A stretch of DNA of 64,000 nt from Fructilactobacillus fructivorans (GCF_001434095.1 NZ_AZDS01000003.1:1-64000); one strand, 5' to 3'; shown: positions 47,959-57,606, numbered from the stretch's first letter. A program made the numbers and translations. The notes: a model not told the origin generated them from the sequence alone.

Positions 47959-49794
47959 ATGTGGCGGTATTTAAAAAGACTAATTATTGGACGTCCGCTT
48001 AAAACAACGGAAGGCTCTGGTCAGTCTCTTACTAAGTTCAAAGGCTTAGCCTTATTATCATCGGATGCTTTGTCATCAGTTGCTTATGGTACTGAACAGA
48101 TCACTGCAGTTTTAATTACTTTATCAACTGCAGCTTTGATGTATCAAATGTGGGTTGCACTACTAGTATTAGTTCTGTTAGCCGCTATCACATTGTCTTA
48201 TCGACAGATCATTTATGCTTATCCTTCAGGTGGAGGAGCATATGTAGTTGCTAGAACTAACTGGGGTGATACAGCTGGTTTAGTGGCAGGTGGCTCACTA
48301 CTAGTTGATTACATGCTGACGGTTGCGGTTTCAACTACATCAGGAACTGAAGCGATTACTTCAGCCATTCCTGCGTTGTACAATTATCAGATTCCAATTG
48401 CCATCTTAATTGTTGTGTTTATCATGATTTTGAATCTGCGGGGAATGCATGATTCTGCATCTTTCCTGGTTATTCCAGTGTACTTATTCATCGTGATGAT
48501 TATCATTTTAATCATTGTCGGTGCTTACAATATTTTAACTAATAAAATTACTTATCATGCTTATGCACCATTAAATGCTTCAGTTAAGGGAATGACCCTA
48601 GTTCTATTCTTCAAGGCGTTCTCATCTGGATCAGCATCGTTAACCGGAGTTGAAGCGATCAGTAATGCGGTTCCTAACTTTAAGCAACCTAAGCGAAAGA
48701 ATGCTGCTAATACGTTAGGAATTATGGCCATTATTTTAGGAATCTTCTTTGCCGGGATTACCTTCCTGAGTTATTACATGGGAGTTATTCCTAACGCCAA
48801 AGACACCGTCCTTTCGCAGATTGGTACGAATGTCTTTGGTCACGGAATCATGTATTACTTACTTCAGTTGGCAACCGCATTAATCTTGGCCGTTGCTGCT
48901 AACACCGGTTTTTCAGCCTTCCCAATCCTGGCCTACAACATGGCTAAGGATAAATACCTGCCTCATGCTTACCTAGATAAGGGTGACCGATTAGGCTATT
49001 CAAATGGAATTATTTCATTGGCATTGGGTGCCATCGTTTTGATCGTGCTCTTTAAGGGTAAGACCAACCTCTTAATTCCACTTTATGCCGTTGGTGTGTT
49101 CGTTCCATTTACATTATCTCAATCCGGAATGATCGTTCATTGGTTCAGAAACAAAGAGGGTTGGTGGCCAATGAAGGCCGTGATTAACTTCATTGGAGCC
49201 TTTATCTCGGTTATGCTGGTGGTCTTCCTGTTTGCACTTCACTTTGCAAACGTATGGCCATACTTGATCATCATGCCATTACTTCTCTTGATGTTTTACA
49301 AGATTCATCTTCACTATCAACGAATTGCGGAACAACTTCGGATCTCAACTGATCCTAATTACGAGAATCATACGTACGCCGGTTCAACGGTAATTGTGCT
49401 AGTTGGAAACGTTACTCAAGTTACTAGACAAGCAATCAATTATGCGCGTTCTATTGGTGATAACGTAATTGCAATGCATGTTTCGTTCGCTGATAATCCA
49501 CAAAAAGAAGAGAAGATTTCTACGAAATTCAAAGAAGAGTATCCAGACATTCGATTTGTTGATATTCATACTTCGTACCGTTCAGTGGTTGATCCAGTAC
49601 TGAGATTCTGTGATGTAATTGCTAAGCAGGATGAAGATCGTAATTATACAACCACGGTTTTGGTTCCTCAATTTGTGCCAAAACACTACTGGCAACAGGT
49701 TCTTCATAACCAGACTGCTGTTCGATTGAGAACTGCGTTAAATTCACGTCAAGATATTATTGTATCGACTTACAACTATCATTTGAGTGAGTAA
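47959..49794 (+). CDS. kimA: KimA-type potassium importer (APC superfamily)
   Basis: 611 aa. About 12 membrane segments (1-450) and a cytoplasmic C-terminal domain (about 460-611). LALLSSDALSSVAYGTEQI, SYRQIIYAYPSGGGAYVV, SLTGVEAISNAVPNFK and IPLYAVGVFVPFTLSQSGM closely follow Bacillus subtilis KimA (YdaO), a high-affinity K+/H+ symporter inhibited by c-di-AMP. A general amino-acid permease is the less likely alternative. AAAGGAG ribosome site. The 108-base upstream gap is too short for the c-di-AMP riboswitch found before Bacillus kimA. Confidence 0.85.
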   Translation: MWRYLKRLIIGRPLKTTEGSGQSLTKFKGLALLSSDALSSVAYGTEQITAVLITLSTAALMYQMWVALLVLVLLAAITLSYRQIIYAYPSGGGAYVVARTNWGDTAGLVAGGSLLVDYMLTVAVSTTSGTEAITSAIPALYNYQIPIAILIVVFIMILNLRGMHDSASFLVIPVYLFIVMIIILIIVGAYNILTNKITYHAYAPLNASVKGMTLVLFFKAFSSGSASLTGVEAISNAVPNFKQPKRKNAANTLGIMAIILGIFFAGITFLSYYMGVIPNAKDTVLSQIGTNVFGHGIMYYLLQLATALILAVAANTGFSAFPILAYNMAKDKYLPHAYLDKGDRLGYSNGIISLALGAIVLIVLFKGKTNLLIPLYAVGVFVPFTLSQSGMIVHWFRNKEGWWPMKAVINFIGAFISVMLVVFLFALHFANVWPYLIIMPLLLLMFYKIHLHYQRIAEQLRISTDPNYENHTYAGSTVIVLVGNVTQVTRQAINYARSIGDNVIAMHVSFADNPQKEEKISTKFKEEYPDIRFVDIHTSYRSVVDPVLRFCDVIAKQDEDRNYTTTVLVPQFVPKHYWQQVLHNQTAVRLRTALNSRQDIIVSTYNYHLSE

Positions 49795-49800
49795 TTAAAC

Positions 49801-49838
49801 AAAAATCAGGCTACCCGCGAAGGTAGCCTGATTTTTTT
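49801..49838 (+). terminator. Bidirectional terminator between kimA and ade
   Basis: AAAAATCAGGCTACC (49801-49815), loop CGCGAA, GGTAGCCTGATTTTT, T-run. Confidence 0.92.
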
Positions 49839-49845
49839 GTTTAGT

Positions 49846-51519
49846 TCACATATGAGAAGAAGCATTAACGTTAATAAATTGTTGTTGGTTAAAGTCATAC
49901 AGTCCTTGATCGGTCATTTTAAGAGTTGGAATAACGGGTAACGTTAAAAAGGACAGGGTAATGAATGGATCGAAATCAATTGGAGCGGCAATTTGTTTAT
50001 AATCGCGATAAATTTGTTTGGTTTCCTTAGCAACCGTTCGATAATCCTTATCTGACATCAGTCCAGCCACGGGAAGCGCAAGGGTGCTCAACGTTTGTTG
50101 CTTGTTTACAACTGAAATTCCACCACCAGCAGTGATTAAGTTATTGATAGCTTGTTCAATGTCATGATCACTCGTTCCAACGGCTACGATATTGTGATCA
50201 TCGTGAGCAATGGTGGTTGCGATTGCACCATGTTTAATTTTAAATCCTTGGACTAAGCCAACTCCAACGGTACCTAAGTTGTGGTGACGCTCAACTACCA
50301 CGATTTTTAAAATATCTTGACTCGGGTCACTTTGAAAGTTATCAGTAGGAGGGATATTTAAAATTAGGTGTTTTGTATCGATGTGATTAGGTTTGATGCC
50401 AAGAACGTGGGCCTTACCAGTAGTTAGAGGTAAACGGAGTTTGTTAGATTTAAATTGGACATGAACGGTATTTTCTGTAAAGGGCGTAGGATGACTATGA
50501 TTTTCGGTGACAATCTGACCGTTTTTAATTACTTGAACGGGGGTTGGATTGTTAACATCGTTCAAAATATTAAGATCGGCCTTAAATCCTGGTTGGAGTT
50601 TTCCCACTTGTCTTAACTGATGGGCTTTAGCAGCGTTAAGGGTGGCCATGGTGTAGACTAATTCTGGTTTAACGCCCGCTCCTAAAGCTAGCTGAATGTT
50701 GTCATCAATGCTTCCTTCGTCAACTAAATCCGAAATCAACTTATCATCAGTACAAAAGGAGAAATTGACGGGATCTTCTCCCTTCATGGCGGGCAGCGTA
50801 CTTTTTAGATCGCGTTCGACCGTTCCTTCACGTAAAAAGATCTTAAAGCCATGTCTAAGTCGCTCCTTAATTTCCTGCGAAGTGGTACTTTCGTGATCGG
50901 TTTGAATTCCGGCTTTCTCATAGACGGCTAATTGTTGATCGTTAAATCCAGCGGTGTGACCGTCAACACTTAGATGATGTTTCTTGGCATCTTTAATTTT
51001 AGCCATAATATCATTTTCACCACTAGCAACAGCGGGATAATCCATTACCTCGGCTAGTCCCTTTACCTCCTGATATTGGTAAAATTCGTGTAAGGAGTTA
51101 GCGGTAAGAGTGGCGCCATTATGGTCAAATGGGACACACGGAACACTGGATGGCAACATGTAGAAGATGTCTAAGGGTGTTTTTCTACTATCGGTAATCA
51201 TGTACTTAATCCCATCCTTACCGATGACGTTCGCAATTTCGTGTGGATCTGCAAAAATGGTGGTTACGCCATGTTTTAATAATAGCTTACCCAATTCACT
51301 CGGAGTCACTAACGAACTCTCAATGTGGACGTGAGAGTCAATGTAGCCGGGGACAATCGCCTTCCCAGTTGCATCAATTGTTGTTTTAGGATGCAAGTTG
51401 CTAACTTGATCAAAACTAACCAATTTACCATTATTGATAAATAAATCTTTAACAATAAACTTCATACGATCTGGATCTAAAACCTTACCATTGATAATTT
51501 TGATATCATATTCAGCCAT
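49846..51519 (-). CDS. ade: Adenine deaminase
   Basis: 557 aa amidohydrolase that turns adenine into hypoxanthine. Metal ligands lie in YIDSHVHIESSLVTP, DPHEIANVIG, and a DGHTAGF loop; the C-terminal beta domain is complete. The ATG at 51519 has GGGAGGA upstream on the minus strand; the longer frame runs through the hairpin below. It follows lrgAB after a terminator-like hairpin. Confidence 0.95.
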   Translation of the reverse strand: MAEYDIKIINGKVLDPDRMKFIVKDLFINNGKLVSFDQVSNLHPKTTIDATGKAIVPGYIDSHVHIESSLVTPSELGKLLLKHGVTTIFADPHEIANVIGKDGIKYMITDSRKTPLDIFYMLPSSVPCVPFDHNGATLTANSLHEFYQYQEVKGLAEVMDYPAVASGENDIMAKIKDAKKHHLSVDGHTAGFNDQQLAVYEKAGIQTDHESTTSQEIKERLRHGFKIFLREGTVERDLKSTLPAMKGEDPVNFSFCTDDKLISDLVDEGSIDDNIQLALGAGVKPELVYTMATLNAAKAHQLRQVGKLQPGFKADLNILNDVNNPTPVQVIKNGQIVTENHSHPTPFTENTVHVQFKSNKLRLPLTTGKAHVLGIKPNHIDTKHLILNIPPTDNFQSDPSQDILKIVVVERHHNLGTVGVGLVQGFKIKHGAIATTIAHDDHNIVAVGTSDHDIEQAINNLITAGGGISVVNKQQTLSTLALPVAGLMSDKDYRTVAKETKQIYRDYKQIAAPIDFDPFITLSFLTLPVIPTLKMTDQGLYDFNQQQFINVNASSHM

Positions 51520-51538
51520 CAGCTTTTCCTCCCAAGGT

Positions 51539-51591
51539 AAAAAAATATCCCTAATTCTTAGTTTAATTACATCTAACAATTAAGGATATTT
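51539..51591 (-). terminator. Terminator or attenuator between lrgB and ade
   Basis: On the minus strand, AAATATCCTTAATT pairs with AATTAGGGATATTT (plus 51578-51591 and 51543-51556) with one wobble, then seven T. The 21-base loop is long for a plain terminator. Confidence 0.7.
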
Positions 51592-51603
51592 TATACTTTT
51601 ATT

Positions 51604-52341
51604 TTACAGATGAACAATATTAGCAAACAATGGAACGATAATGTCCACTACTACCGAGATGATTACCACCGCGATTGCAGCCATGGATCCCTGAACCTCA
51701 CCGAGTTCTAAGGCTTTGGCTGAACCCATCGTATGTCCCGCAGTTCCAAGTCCTAGTCCAATTCCAATGGGATTCTTAAGGTGGAATAGTTTGATGATCC
51801 AATCACCCAGTGCATAAATGATGACAGCGTTTAGGATACATGCCATGGCGGTAATTGCCGGCACTCCATGAATTCCTTGAGCAATTGGCATTGCTACAGC
51901 AGTAGTAGCTGCTTGGGGAAGCATGGACGCAATTTCTGATTTGTTCAATCCAATTAATTTGGATATAAAGTACATGATGATAACGGAAATAGTTAGACCA
52001 ATGATTAACGATAAAATGATTTCAAACCAATATTTCTTCACAATGTCATTTCGTTTGAACAAAGGAACCGCGAAGGCAATTGTAGTTGGGAAGAGGAACC
52101 AAAAAATAATGTCACCACCTGGCTTGTAGAGGTTGGTGTAGATCCAGGTGACATTCACACCGGTGGCTTTGCTCATTAACCATAGGACAAAGATTCCTAG
52201 TACCATCCCAACGAATAACGGTTGAAAAAGGAAAAATCCGTTAAACTTTTTAAATAAAAATGATCCAATTAGGTAAACTACCAACGACAGAGCAATTCCA
52301 AACATTGGATTACCTAAAAATTTTAATAATTCAGCTTGCAT
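51604..52341 (-). CDS. lrgB: LrgB/CidB family membrane protein
   Basis: 245 aa with about eight hydrophobic segments. LPQAATTAVAMPIAQGIHG and GLGTAGHTMGSAKALELGEVQGSMAA are the LrgB signatures. LrgAB/CidAB modulate murein hydrolase activity or act as metabolite carriers (pyruvate in Bacillus). It follows lrgA with six bases between. Confidence 0.93.
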   Translation of the reverse strand: MQAELLKFLGNPMFGIALSLVVYLIGSFLFKKFNGFFLFQPLFVGMVLGIFVLWLMSKATGVNVTWIYTNLYKPGGDIIFWFLFPTTIAFAVPLFKRNDIVKKYWFEIILSLIIGLTISVIIMYFISKLIGLNKSEIASMLPQAATTAVAMPIAQGIHGVPAITAMACILNAVIIYALGDWIIKLFHLKNPIGIGLGLGTAGHTMGSAKALELGEVQGSMAAIAVVIISVVVDIIVPLFANIVHL

Positions 52342-52347
52342 ATGGTT

Positions 52348-52770
52348 TTACTCCTTATCAAGATCTTCTTTTTTACCGAAAATTTTATTACGGGCCCAGA
52401 TGAGAAATGTAGCAACTAATGCTACTGAGACTAGCATGACAACCGTTGAGATGATGATCATAATCACTAATTTCACTCCCGAATGTTTCATGATGTCTAG
52501 TGAGGCGGCGAGTTGAATTCCAGAGGGGACAAACAGGAATCCTAGAATGCCAATGAAAAAGGAACCCACTTTCTCTACCTGTTCTGGTTTAATGATTTTA
52601 AAAGTAAGTAGAAGGTACAAGATGACTAATCCAATTACTGGAGTGGGAACCGGAAAGTTGGCTGGAAAGAGTGCTGAAATTAAACTTGACACGAATAAAA
52701 TGACTCCAAAGATTCCAAGTTGGGTGAGCAGTGGAGCGGCCTTCTTGGTTGTTTCTTTTTTGTTGTTCAT
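52348..52770 (-). CDS. lrgA: LrgA/CidA holin-like protein
   Basis: 140 aa with four membrane segments. VPTPVIGLVILYLLL and FFIGILGFLFVPSGIQL match the family. No LytSR two-component genes are adjacent. GAAAGGAG before the ATG. Confidence 0.9.
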   Translation of the reverse strand: MNNKKETTKKAAPLLTQLGIFGVILFVSSLISALFPANFPVPTPVIGLVILYLLLTFKIIKPEQVEKVGSFFIGILGFLFVPSGIQLAASLDIMKHSGVKLVIMIIISTVVMLVSVALVATFLIWARNKIFGKKEDLDKE

Positions 52771-52908
52771 GTTTTACTCCTTTCAAAAGTATGTGATGAA
52801 TTTATCTATTTCTATATTTAATATCATATATGAAATTAATTAAAAAACAAACTAAAATTTTAAATTGGATCATTAGATTTAATTATCATTAAATTGTTGA
52901 AGGGAACC

Positions 52909-52937
52909 TTGTGTTTATTATTTTCCATTTGTATAAT
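52909..52937 (+). promoter_or_regulatory. tagO promoter
   Basis: -35 TTGTGT (52909-52914), 17-base spacer, -10 TATAAT (52932-52937). Confidence 0.65.
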
Positions 52938-52970
52938 TGAAGATAAATTAATTGGGAAAGGCGTTGTCAA

Positions 52971-54125
52971 TTGAAATTTGAAATATTCGTCTGTTTGTTT
53001 GCGACGACCATTATGTCAGCGGTCTTAACCCCGTTTATCAGGATTTTAGCATTCAAGATTGGCGCCATCGATAAACCGAATAAGAGACGTGTCAACAAGA
53101 TTCCAATGCCAACTTTAGGTGGTTTGGCGATTTTGATTGCTTACACCATTACAACTTGCGTGTTTTTACGCAATCAAATTCCGTCGAGTAAGCTGTGGGG
53201 GATTCTTGGTGGAGAATTAATTATCGTCATGACGGGAATTATCGATGATATTTTTGTCTTAAAACCAAGACAAAAGGTCATTGGAATTTCGTTAGCAGCG
53301 TTGTGGGTTTACATTTTTGCGGGAATTCAGGTAAGCTCGGTTACGCTCCCAGTATTAGGTAACATCCAGTTAGGATGGTTGAGCCTACCCTTGACCTGGA
53401 TTTGGATCCTAGGCATTACTAATTCGATTAATTTAATTGATGGTCTCGACGGTCTGGCAACAGGAGTGGCAATTATTGCGCTAACCACGATGGGGATCAT
53501 TGCATTATTTTTCTTGAACGTCGATAACATTTATGTTTCCATTATGATCTTTACCTTTGCGGCCGCTTGTTTAGGGTTTTTGCCGTACAACTTTTTCCCA
53601 GCCAGAATTTATCTGGGTGATACGGGATCACTGCTAATTGGATTTATGATTTCGGTGTTTTCGTTACAGGGATTAAAAAATGCGACCTTTATCTCCGTTA
53701 TTATTCCCGTGGTTATTTTAGGTGTTCCCATTTCGGATACGGCCTACGCAATCTTACGACGGTTACTTAACAAACAACCGATTTCTCATGCTGACAAACA
53801 TCACTTACACCATCGGTTAATGCAGATCGGTTTAACCCATCGCCAAACGGTGCTAGTGATCTATGGAATTGCGTTAATTTTTGCGTTTATTTCCCTACTG
53901 TATCCATTGTCAAGTTTCTGGGGTTCGATCTTACTAACCGTAGCAACCTTGATCGGGATCGAGCTTTTTGTTGAAGCCATTGGGTTAGTCGGGAAAAATC
54001 GACAACCGTTGCTAAATCTGATTAAGCGGGTTGTTACTGGAACTACCAGTAAATCAAATCATGAAATTGAAGTCACTAAAATGAAGGCTAAAAAGAAAGC
54101 CAAACAAAACAAGAAAAAGGAGTAA
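52971..54125 (+). CDS. tagO: Undecaprenyl-phosphate GlcNAc-1-phosphate transferase TagO
   Basis: 384 aa, about 11 membrane segments. GIIDDIF, NLIDGLDGLATG and HADKHHLHHRL are the WecA/TagO motifs (Mg and UDP-sugar sites). It starts wall teichoic acid synthesis by moving GlcNAc-P to undecaprenyl phosphate, giving the acceptor for TagA (5338). TTG 52971 with AAAGGCG upstream. The Lys-rich tail is unusual but common in lactobacilli. Confidence 0.92.
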   Translation: MKFEIFVCLFATTIMSAVLTPFIRILAFKIGAIDKPNKRRVNKIPMPTLGGLAILIAYTITTCVFLRNQIPSSKLWGILGGELIIVMTGIIDDIFVLKPRQKVIGISLAALWVYIFAGIQVSSVTLPVLGNIQLGWLSLPLTWIWILGITNSINLIDGLDGLATGVAIIALTTMGIIALFFLNVDNIYVSIMIFTFAAACLGFLPYNFFPARIYLGDTGSLLIGFMISVFSLQGLKNATFISVIIPVVILGVPISDTAYAILRRLLNKQPISHADKHHLHHRLMQIGLTHRQTVLVIYGIALIFAFISLLYPLSSFWGSILLTVATLIGIELFVEAIGLVGKNRQPLLNLIKRVVTGTTSKSNHEIEVTKMKAKKKAKQNKKKE

Positions 54126-54146
54126 CCCGTGGTTACTCCTTTTTCT
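54114..54146 (+). terminator. Bidirectional terminator between tagO and yigZ
   Basis: AAAAAGGAGTAACC (54114-54127), CGT, GGTTACTCCTTTTT (54131-54144). It contains the tagO stop codon and reaches into the yigZ 3' end. Confidence 0.88.
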
Positions 54147-54783
54147 TTGTATGATATGGACTTTCGAAGTATGATTCCTGACCAATTTTGAATTGAACGT
54201 CACCTGCAAGTAAATTGGTGATCTGGTTCTCAAATTTTGAAACGGAGTCACTAATAACGGCCGTTTCAACTTGGACATCAGTTCCATAATTAGTTTTGTA
54301 AACCTGTAATCCATTTTGCTTAAGAAAGTATTGCAATTGTTCGTTTAACTTATAAGATACGGAAACGGTGATCCCGGTTTTCAGTGTCATCTGACTAATG
54401 CCACTTTTTTCCATGACATCTGAGGCCGAGTTACTGTATGCGCGAATTAATCCACCGGCGCCCAGTTTGATGCCTCCAAAGTACCTTGTTACCACCACGG
54501 CAGTATTATGAAGGTTCATATTCTTAATGGCATCAAGAATTGGCACTCCAGCGGTACCACTGGGTTCACCGTTATCACTTTCACGTTGAATACTGTCAGT
54601 GGCACCCACGACGTATGCAAAACAGTTATGAGTGGCCTTTTTATTTTGATCTTTAATCTTGGTAATAAATTGTTGAGCTTCAGCTTCGGTCGTGACCCGA
54701 TCGACGTGAGCGATGAATTTTGATTTTTTGATGACGAGCTCGTTACTGTCAACTTGTTTGATGGTTAGAAAAGAATTTTTCAT
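54133..54783 (-). CDS. YigZ/IMPACT family protein
   Basis: 216 aa. N-terminal UPF0029 domain (KSKFIAHVDRVTTEAEA, DNGEPSGTAGVPILDAI, TRYFGGIKLGAGGLIRAYS) and a ferredoxin-like C-terminal domain. The family is linked to the yeast/mammal Gcn2 regulator IMPACT but has no settled role in bacteria. It is divergent from comFA, as in many Firmicutes. Confidence 0.9.
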   Translation of the reverse strand: MKNSFLTIKQVDSNELVIKKSKFIAHVDRVTTEAEAQQFITKIKDQNKKATHNCFAYVVGATDSIQRESDNGEPSGTAGVPILDAIKNMNLHNTAVVVTRYFGGIKLGAGGLIRAYSNSASDVMEKSGISQMTLKTGITVSVSYKLNEQLQYFLKQNGLQVYKTNYGTDVQVETAVISDSVSKFENQITNLLAGDVQFKIGQESYFESPYHTKKKE

Positions 54784-54828
54784 TGCGATATTCCTATTCT
54801 GCGTATTTTAGATTGAGGAGGGATACTG

Positions 54829-56169
54829 ATGATTAAAAATCGAACAGACTTAATGGGAAGATTCATTCCCGATGTTTTAGTTGATCCCTTACTTCTAAAT
54901 GATCCGTTACTTGAATTTACTTCAGCAGTAGTGGTTAATAAAACTAGTATTCATTGTAACCGATGTGGTTTTAATTGTGAAAAGACGAAGTGTAAGCTTC
55001 CTAATGAGATTTTTTATTGCCCGAATTGTATTGAAATGGGAAGAATTGATACCAGCATGAAGTTAGTAACCGTGCCCGAGACGAATGATTTTATGATTCC
55101 ATCGGAAATCCTGACCTGGAAGGGTAACCTGACTTCCTTTCAAAGGGATTGTGCTAGTAAAATCATTACATCCGTTCAACATCAGCGGAACCATTTATTG
55201 TGGGCTGTGACTGGAGCTGGGAAGACGGAGATGCTATTCCCAGTCTTAAAGTGGGCAATTAAGCATCAAAAACGAATCGCGATTGCATCTCCCAGAGTTG
55301 ACGTATGTTCTGAACTATATCCCCGCTTACAGGCAGCCTTTTCTAATCTAGATATGGTTTTATTGCATGGTAAAAGTAAGGAACAATATCGATATTGTCA
55401 ACTAACAATCTGTACCACTCATCAGTTGATGCGTTTCTTTCACGCCTTTGATCTATTAATAATTGATGAAGTCGATGCCTTTCCCTTTGTTGCAAATGTC
55501 AACCTTAAATTTGCGGTTACTCATGCCCGAAAGCGTGATGGTCAGACTATCATGTTAAGTGCCACGCCGGGAATAAAACTAAGGGAAAAAGTGATTAAAG
55601 AACATGGGGATGTTAGTTATTTGCCGTTGCGTTTTCATGGTCATCTTTTGCCACAGATTAAGGTTCATCTTTCAAGGAATTGGCGGATGAAACTAACTAA
55701 AAAGAAATTACCTAAGATTTTGATTAAAATGTGTCAGCATAACATTGCCATTGGAAGAAGGTTTTCGTTATTTGTTCCCCAAATCAAAGACTTAGCGGTG
55801 ATTGATCAGATCCTACAGAAGGAACTGAGTGGGAAAAAGGTCTGGGACTGTGTTTATTCGGCTGATAGTGAACGAATGGCGAAAGTTCAGGCCATGCGAG
55901 ATCACGATGTTTTATTCTTAATTACCACCACCATTTTGGAGCGTGGTGTGACCTTCCCTGATATTGATGTCATGGTCCTTGGAGCGGACGACCCGGTCTT
56001 TTCCACGTCTTCATTAGTTCAAATTGCTGGAAGAGTGGGGCGAAAGAAAACGAGACCCACTGGAAACGTGGATTTTTTCGTTGGGAGTTATTCTGGGAGA
56101 ATTAGAAGAGCTCAATCAGAAATTACGATTATGAATCGAAAGGGGATGCAATTAAAGGATGGCAAATGA
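54829..56169 (+). CDS. comFA: Competence helicase ComFA
   Basis: 446 aa DEAD-box-like ATPase driving DNA uptake. A four-Cys zinc finger (CNRCGFNC, CPNC) precedes Walker A AVTGAGKTE, Walker B IIDEVDAFPF, SATPG and QIAGRVGR. GAGGAGGG before the ATG. comFC overlaps its end by 11 bases. Confidence 0.95.
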   Translation: MIKNRTDLMGRFIPDVLVDPLLLNDPLLEFTSAVVVNKTSIHCNRCGFNCEKTKCKLPNEIFYCPNCIEMGRIDTSMKLVTVPETNDFMIPSEILTWKGNLTSFQRDCASKIITSVQHQRNHLLWAVTGAGKTEMLFPVLKWAIKHQKRIAIASPRVDVCSELYPRLQAAFSNLDMVLLHGKSKEQYRYCQLTICTTHQLMRFFHAFDLLIIDEVDAFPFVANVNLKFAVTHARKRDGQTIMLSATPGIKLREKVIKEHGDVSYLPLRFHGHLLPQIKVHLSRNWRMKLTKKKLPKILIKMCQHNIAIGRRFSLFVPQIKDLAVIDQILQKELSGKKVWDCVYSADSERMAKVQAMRDHDVLFLITTTILERGVTFPDIDVMVLGADDPVFSTSSLVQIAGRVGRKKTRPTGNVDFFVGSYSGRIRRAQSEITIMNRKGMQLKDGK

Positions 56170-56847
56170 ATGCTTATGGTGTAAGCAAACAATCAGTCAA
56201 GAGCTAAGTGTTTCTTTTATCCTGAGTTTTAAGCCTATGTTGCGGTTCTTATGTGTGAAAAGTGTCGACAACTTTTTTCACCCATTGATCAAACGACGGC
56301 ATGCCCAGGTTGTGGTAGAAAGCAGAAGCAGCCACGATTATGTGAAGATTGCCAAATTTGGCAAACTAGGCATGAGCCACAATTATCTAATCGGGCACTA
56401 TTCCCGTATGCTACGGTGCAGGAATACATGGGTCGGTATAAATTTCAGGGAGATTATGAGCTACGAAAATTATTTCAAAAGCAGTTTCAAAGCTTTATTT
56501 TGGCGCATGCAACTGGAGTGTTGATTGTTCCCATCCCAATCAGTGAGAAGACGCTCGCGGTGAGAAAGTTTAATCAGGTTGAGGGATGGTTAGAAGGGCT
56601 GTCTTATCAAAAGGTGCTAGAAGCTGAATCACGGGATGGACTACCGCAGTCTAGGAAAAACAAACGGGAACGAATGCAATTAAAACAGCCTTTTTCAGTT
56701 CGAAATGATTGGAAGCAGCGCCTTAAAAATCGGTCAATTTGTCTAATTGACGATGTCTATACTACTGGGACTACTTTACATTTAGCATCGGACCTTTTAT
56801 ATTCATTTGGAGCTAAGAACGTCTCAAGCATTACGTTTGCGCGTTAG
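56159..56847 (+). pseudogene. comFC: ComFC phosphoribosyltransferase-like protein, frameshifted
   Basis: The start ATG 56159 overlaps comFA and encodes a ComFC-like N-terminus with CLWC (residues 5-8) up to LRFLC. A (TG)3 run at 56252-56257 then shifts the frame: removing one TG would give FLCEKCRQLFSPID and restore the rest (CPGCGRKQ, IPISEKTLAVRKFNQ, the PRPP-type LIDDVYTTGTTLH, SSITFAR). In the shifted frame the first ORF ends at 56524. ATG 56251, at the break, can start a 198-aa product to 56847 without the first zinc Cys pair, but it has no ribosome site. ComFC supports DNA uptake with ComFA; it is probably impaired here. Confidence 0.85.
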
Positions 56848-56853
56848 TATTAA

Positions 56854-56882
56854 TTGTTATTTAATAGATTAAAATTTATAAT
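56854..56882 (+). promoter_or_regulatory. hpf promoter
   Basis: -35 TTGTTA (56854-56859), 17-base spacer, -10 TATAAT (56877-56882). Confidence 0.7.
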
Positions 56883-56935
56883 AATGATAGAGGGTTCGTT
56901 TGATATATTTGACGCTAAACGTAGGAGAGACCAAG

Positions 56936-57469
56936 ATGCTTGAAACTAAACTAAGAGGTGATGACGTTGAAATCACCAGTGATCTACGTGATTACATTAA
57001 TCAACACATTAAAACAATTGACGAACGGTTCAACATGAACATTCAGGGTACTGCTCATGTTGACCTGATGAACTACTCAAACGAACGAATAAAAGCGGAC
57101 ATCACAATTGTGCTTCCAAACTTTTTATTGCGCGGGGAGGGAAATTCGAACGATACTCATAAAAGCATCGATATCGCTATTCATGATATTAAGCAACAGA
57201 TTGATATATATGGGTCGAAGGTCAATGAAGAATTGACCGAACATGGCAAGAATTTGGCATTTAAGGATCCTAAGAGTCAGCTAACTGAATCTAAAATTGT
57301 TAGGAAGAAACGGATTCCCTTACAAAAGATGACAGCTGAGGAAGCCATTATTCAAATGAATTTAATTGGCCATGACTTTTTTGTTTACATTGACGTTAGT
57401 GATGATCGGACTGACATCGTTTATCGTCGCCACGATGGTGATTATGGATTAATTAAAACGGATCGATAG
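56936..57469 (+). CDS. hpf: Long-form ribosome hibernation factor HPF
   Basis: 177 aa. N-terminal ribosome-binding domain (about 1-105) and C-terminal dimerisation domain (about 120-177, MTAEEAIIQMNLIGHDFFVY, VVYRR-like end) as in long HPF that makes 100S ribosomes. ATG 56936 has GTAGGAGA upstream; a longer frame has no ribosome site. Confidence 0.95.
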   Translation: MLETKLRGDDVEITSDLRDYINQHIKTIDERFNMNIQGTAHVDLMNYSNERIKADITIVLPNFLLRGEGNSNDTHKSIDIAIHDIKQQIDIYGSKVNEELTEHGKNLAFKDPKSQLTESKIVRKKRIPLQKMTAEEAIIQMNLIGHDFFVYIDVSDDRTDIVYRRHDGDYGLIKTDR

Positions 57470-57480
57470 ATAGAAAGAAG

Positions 57481-57506
57481 CAGAAATGAGATATTTCTGT
57501 TTTTTG
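57481..57506 (+). terminator. hpf terminator
   Basis: CAGAAAT (57481-57487), loop GAGAT, ATTTCTG (57493-57499), six T. Confidence 0.75.
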
Positions 57507-57606
57507 TGGTGAGTTTTTAATTGATTTGATAAAATGTTAAAATGAGAAAATGGACTAAGAATTCGAGCAACAAAAGCGGTTTAGACACTAGAGGAGAAAT
57601 TAATCA

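Noticed and set aside
54796-54812. ComX box candidate TGCGTATT before comFA
   Set aside because: It matches the streptococcal TACGAATA box poorly and a chance match is likely in AT-rich DNA.
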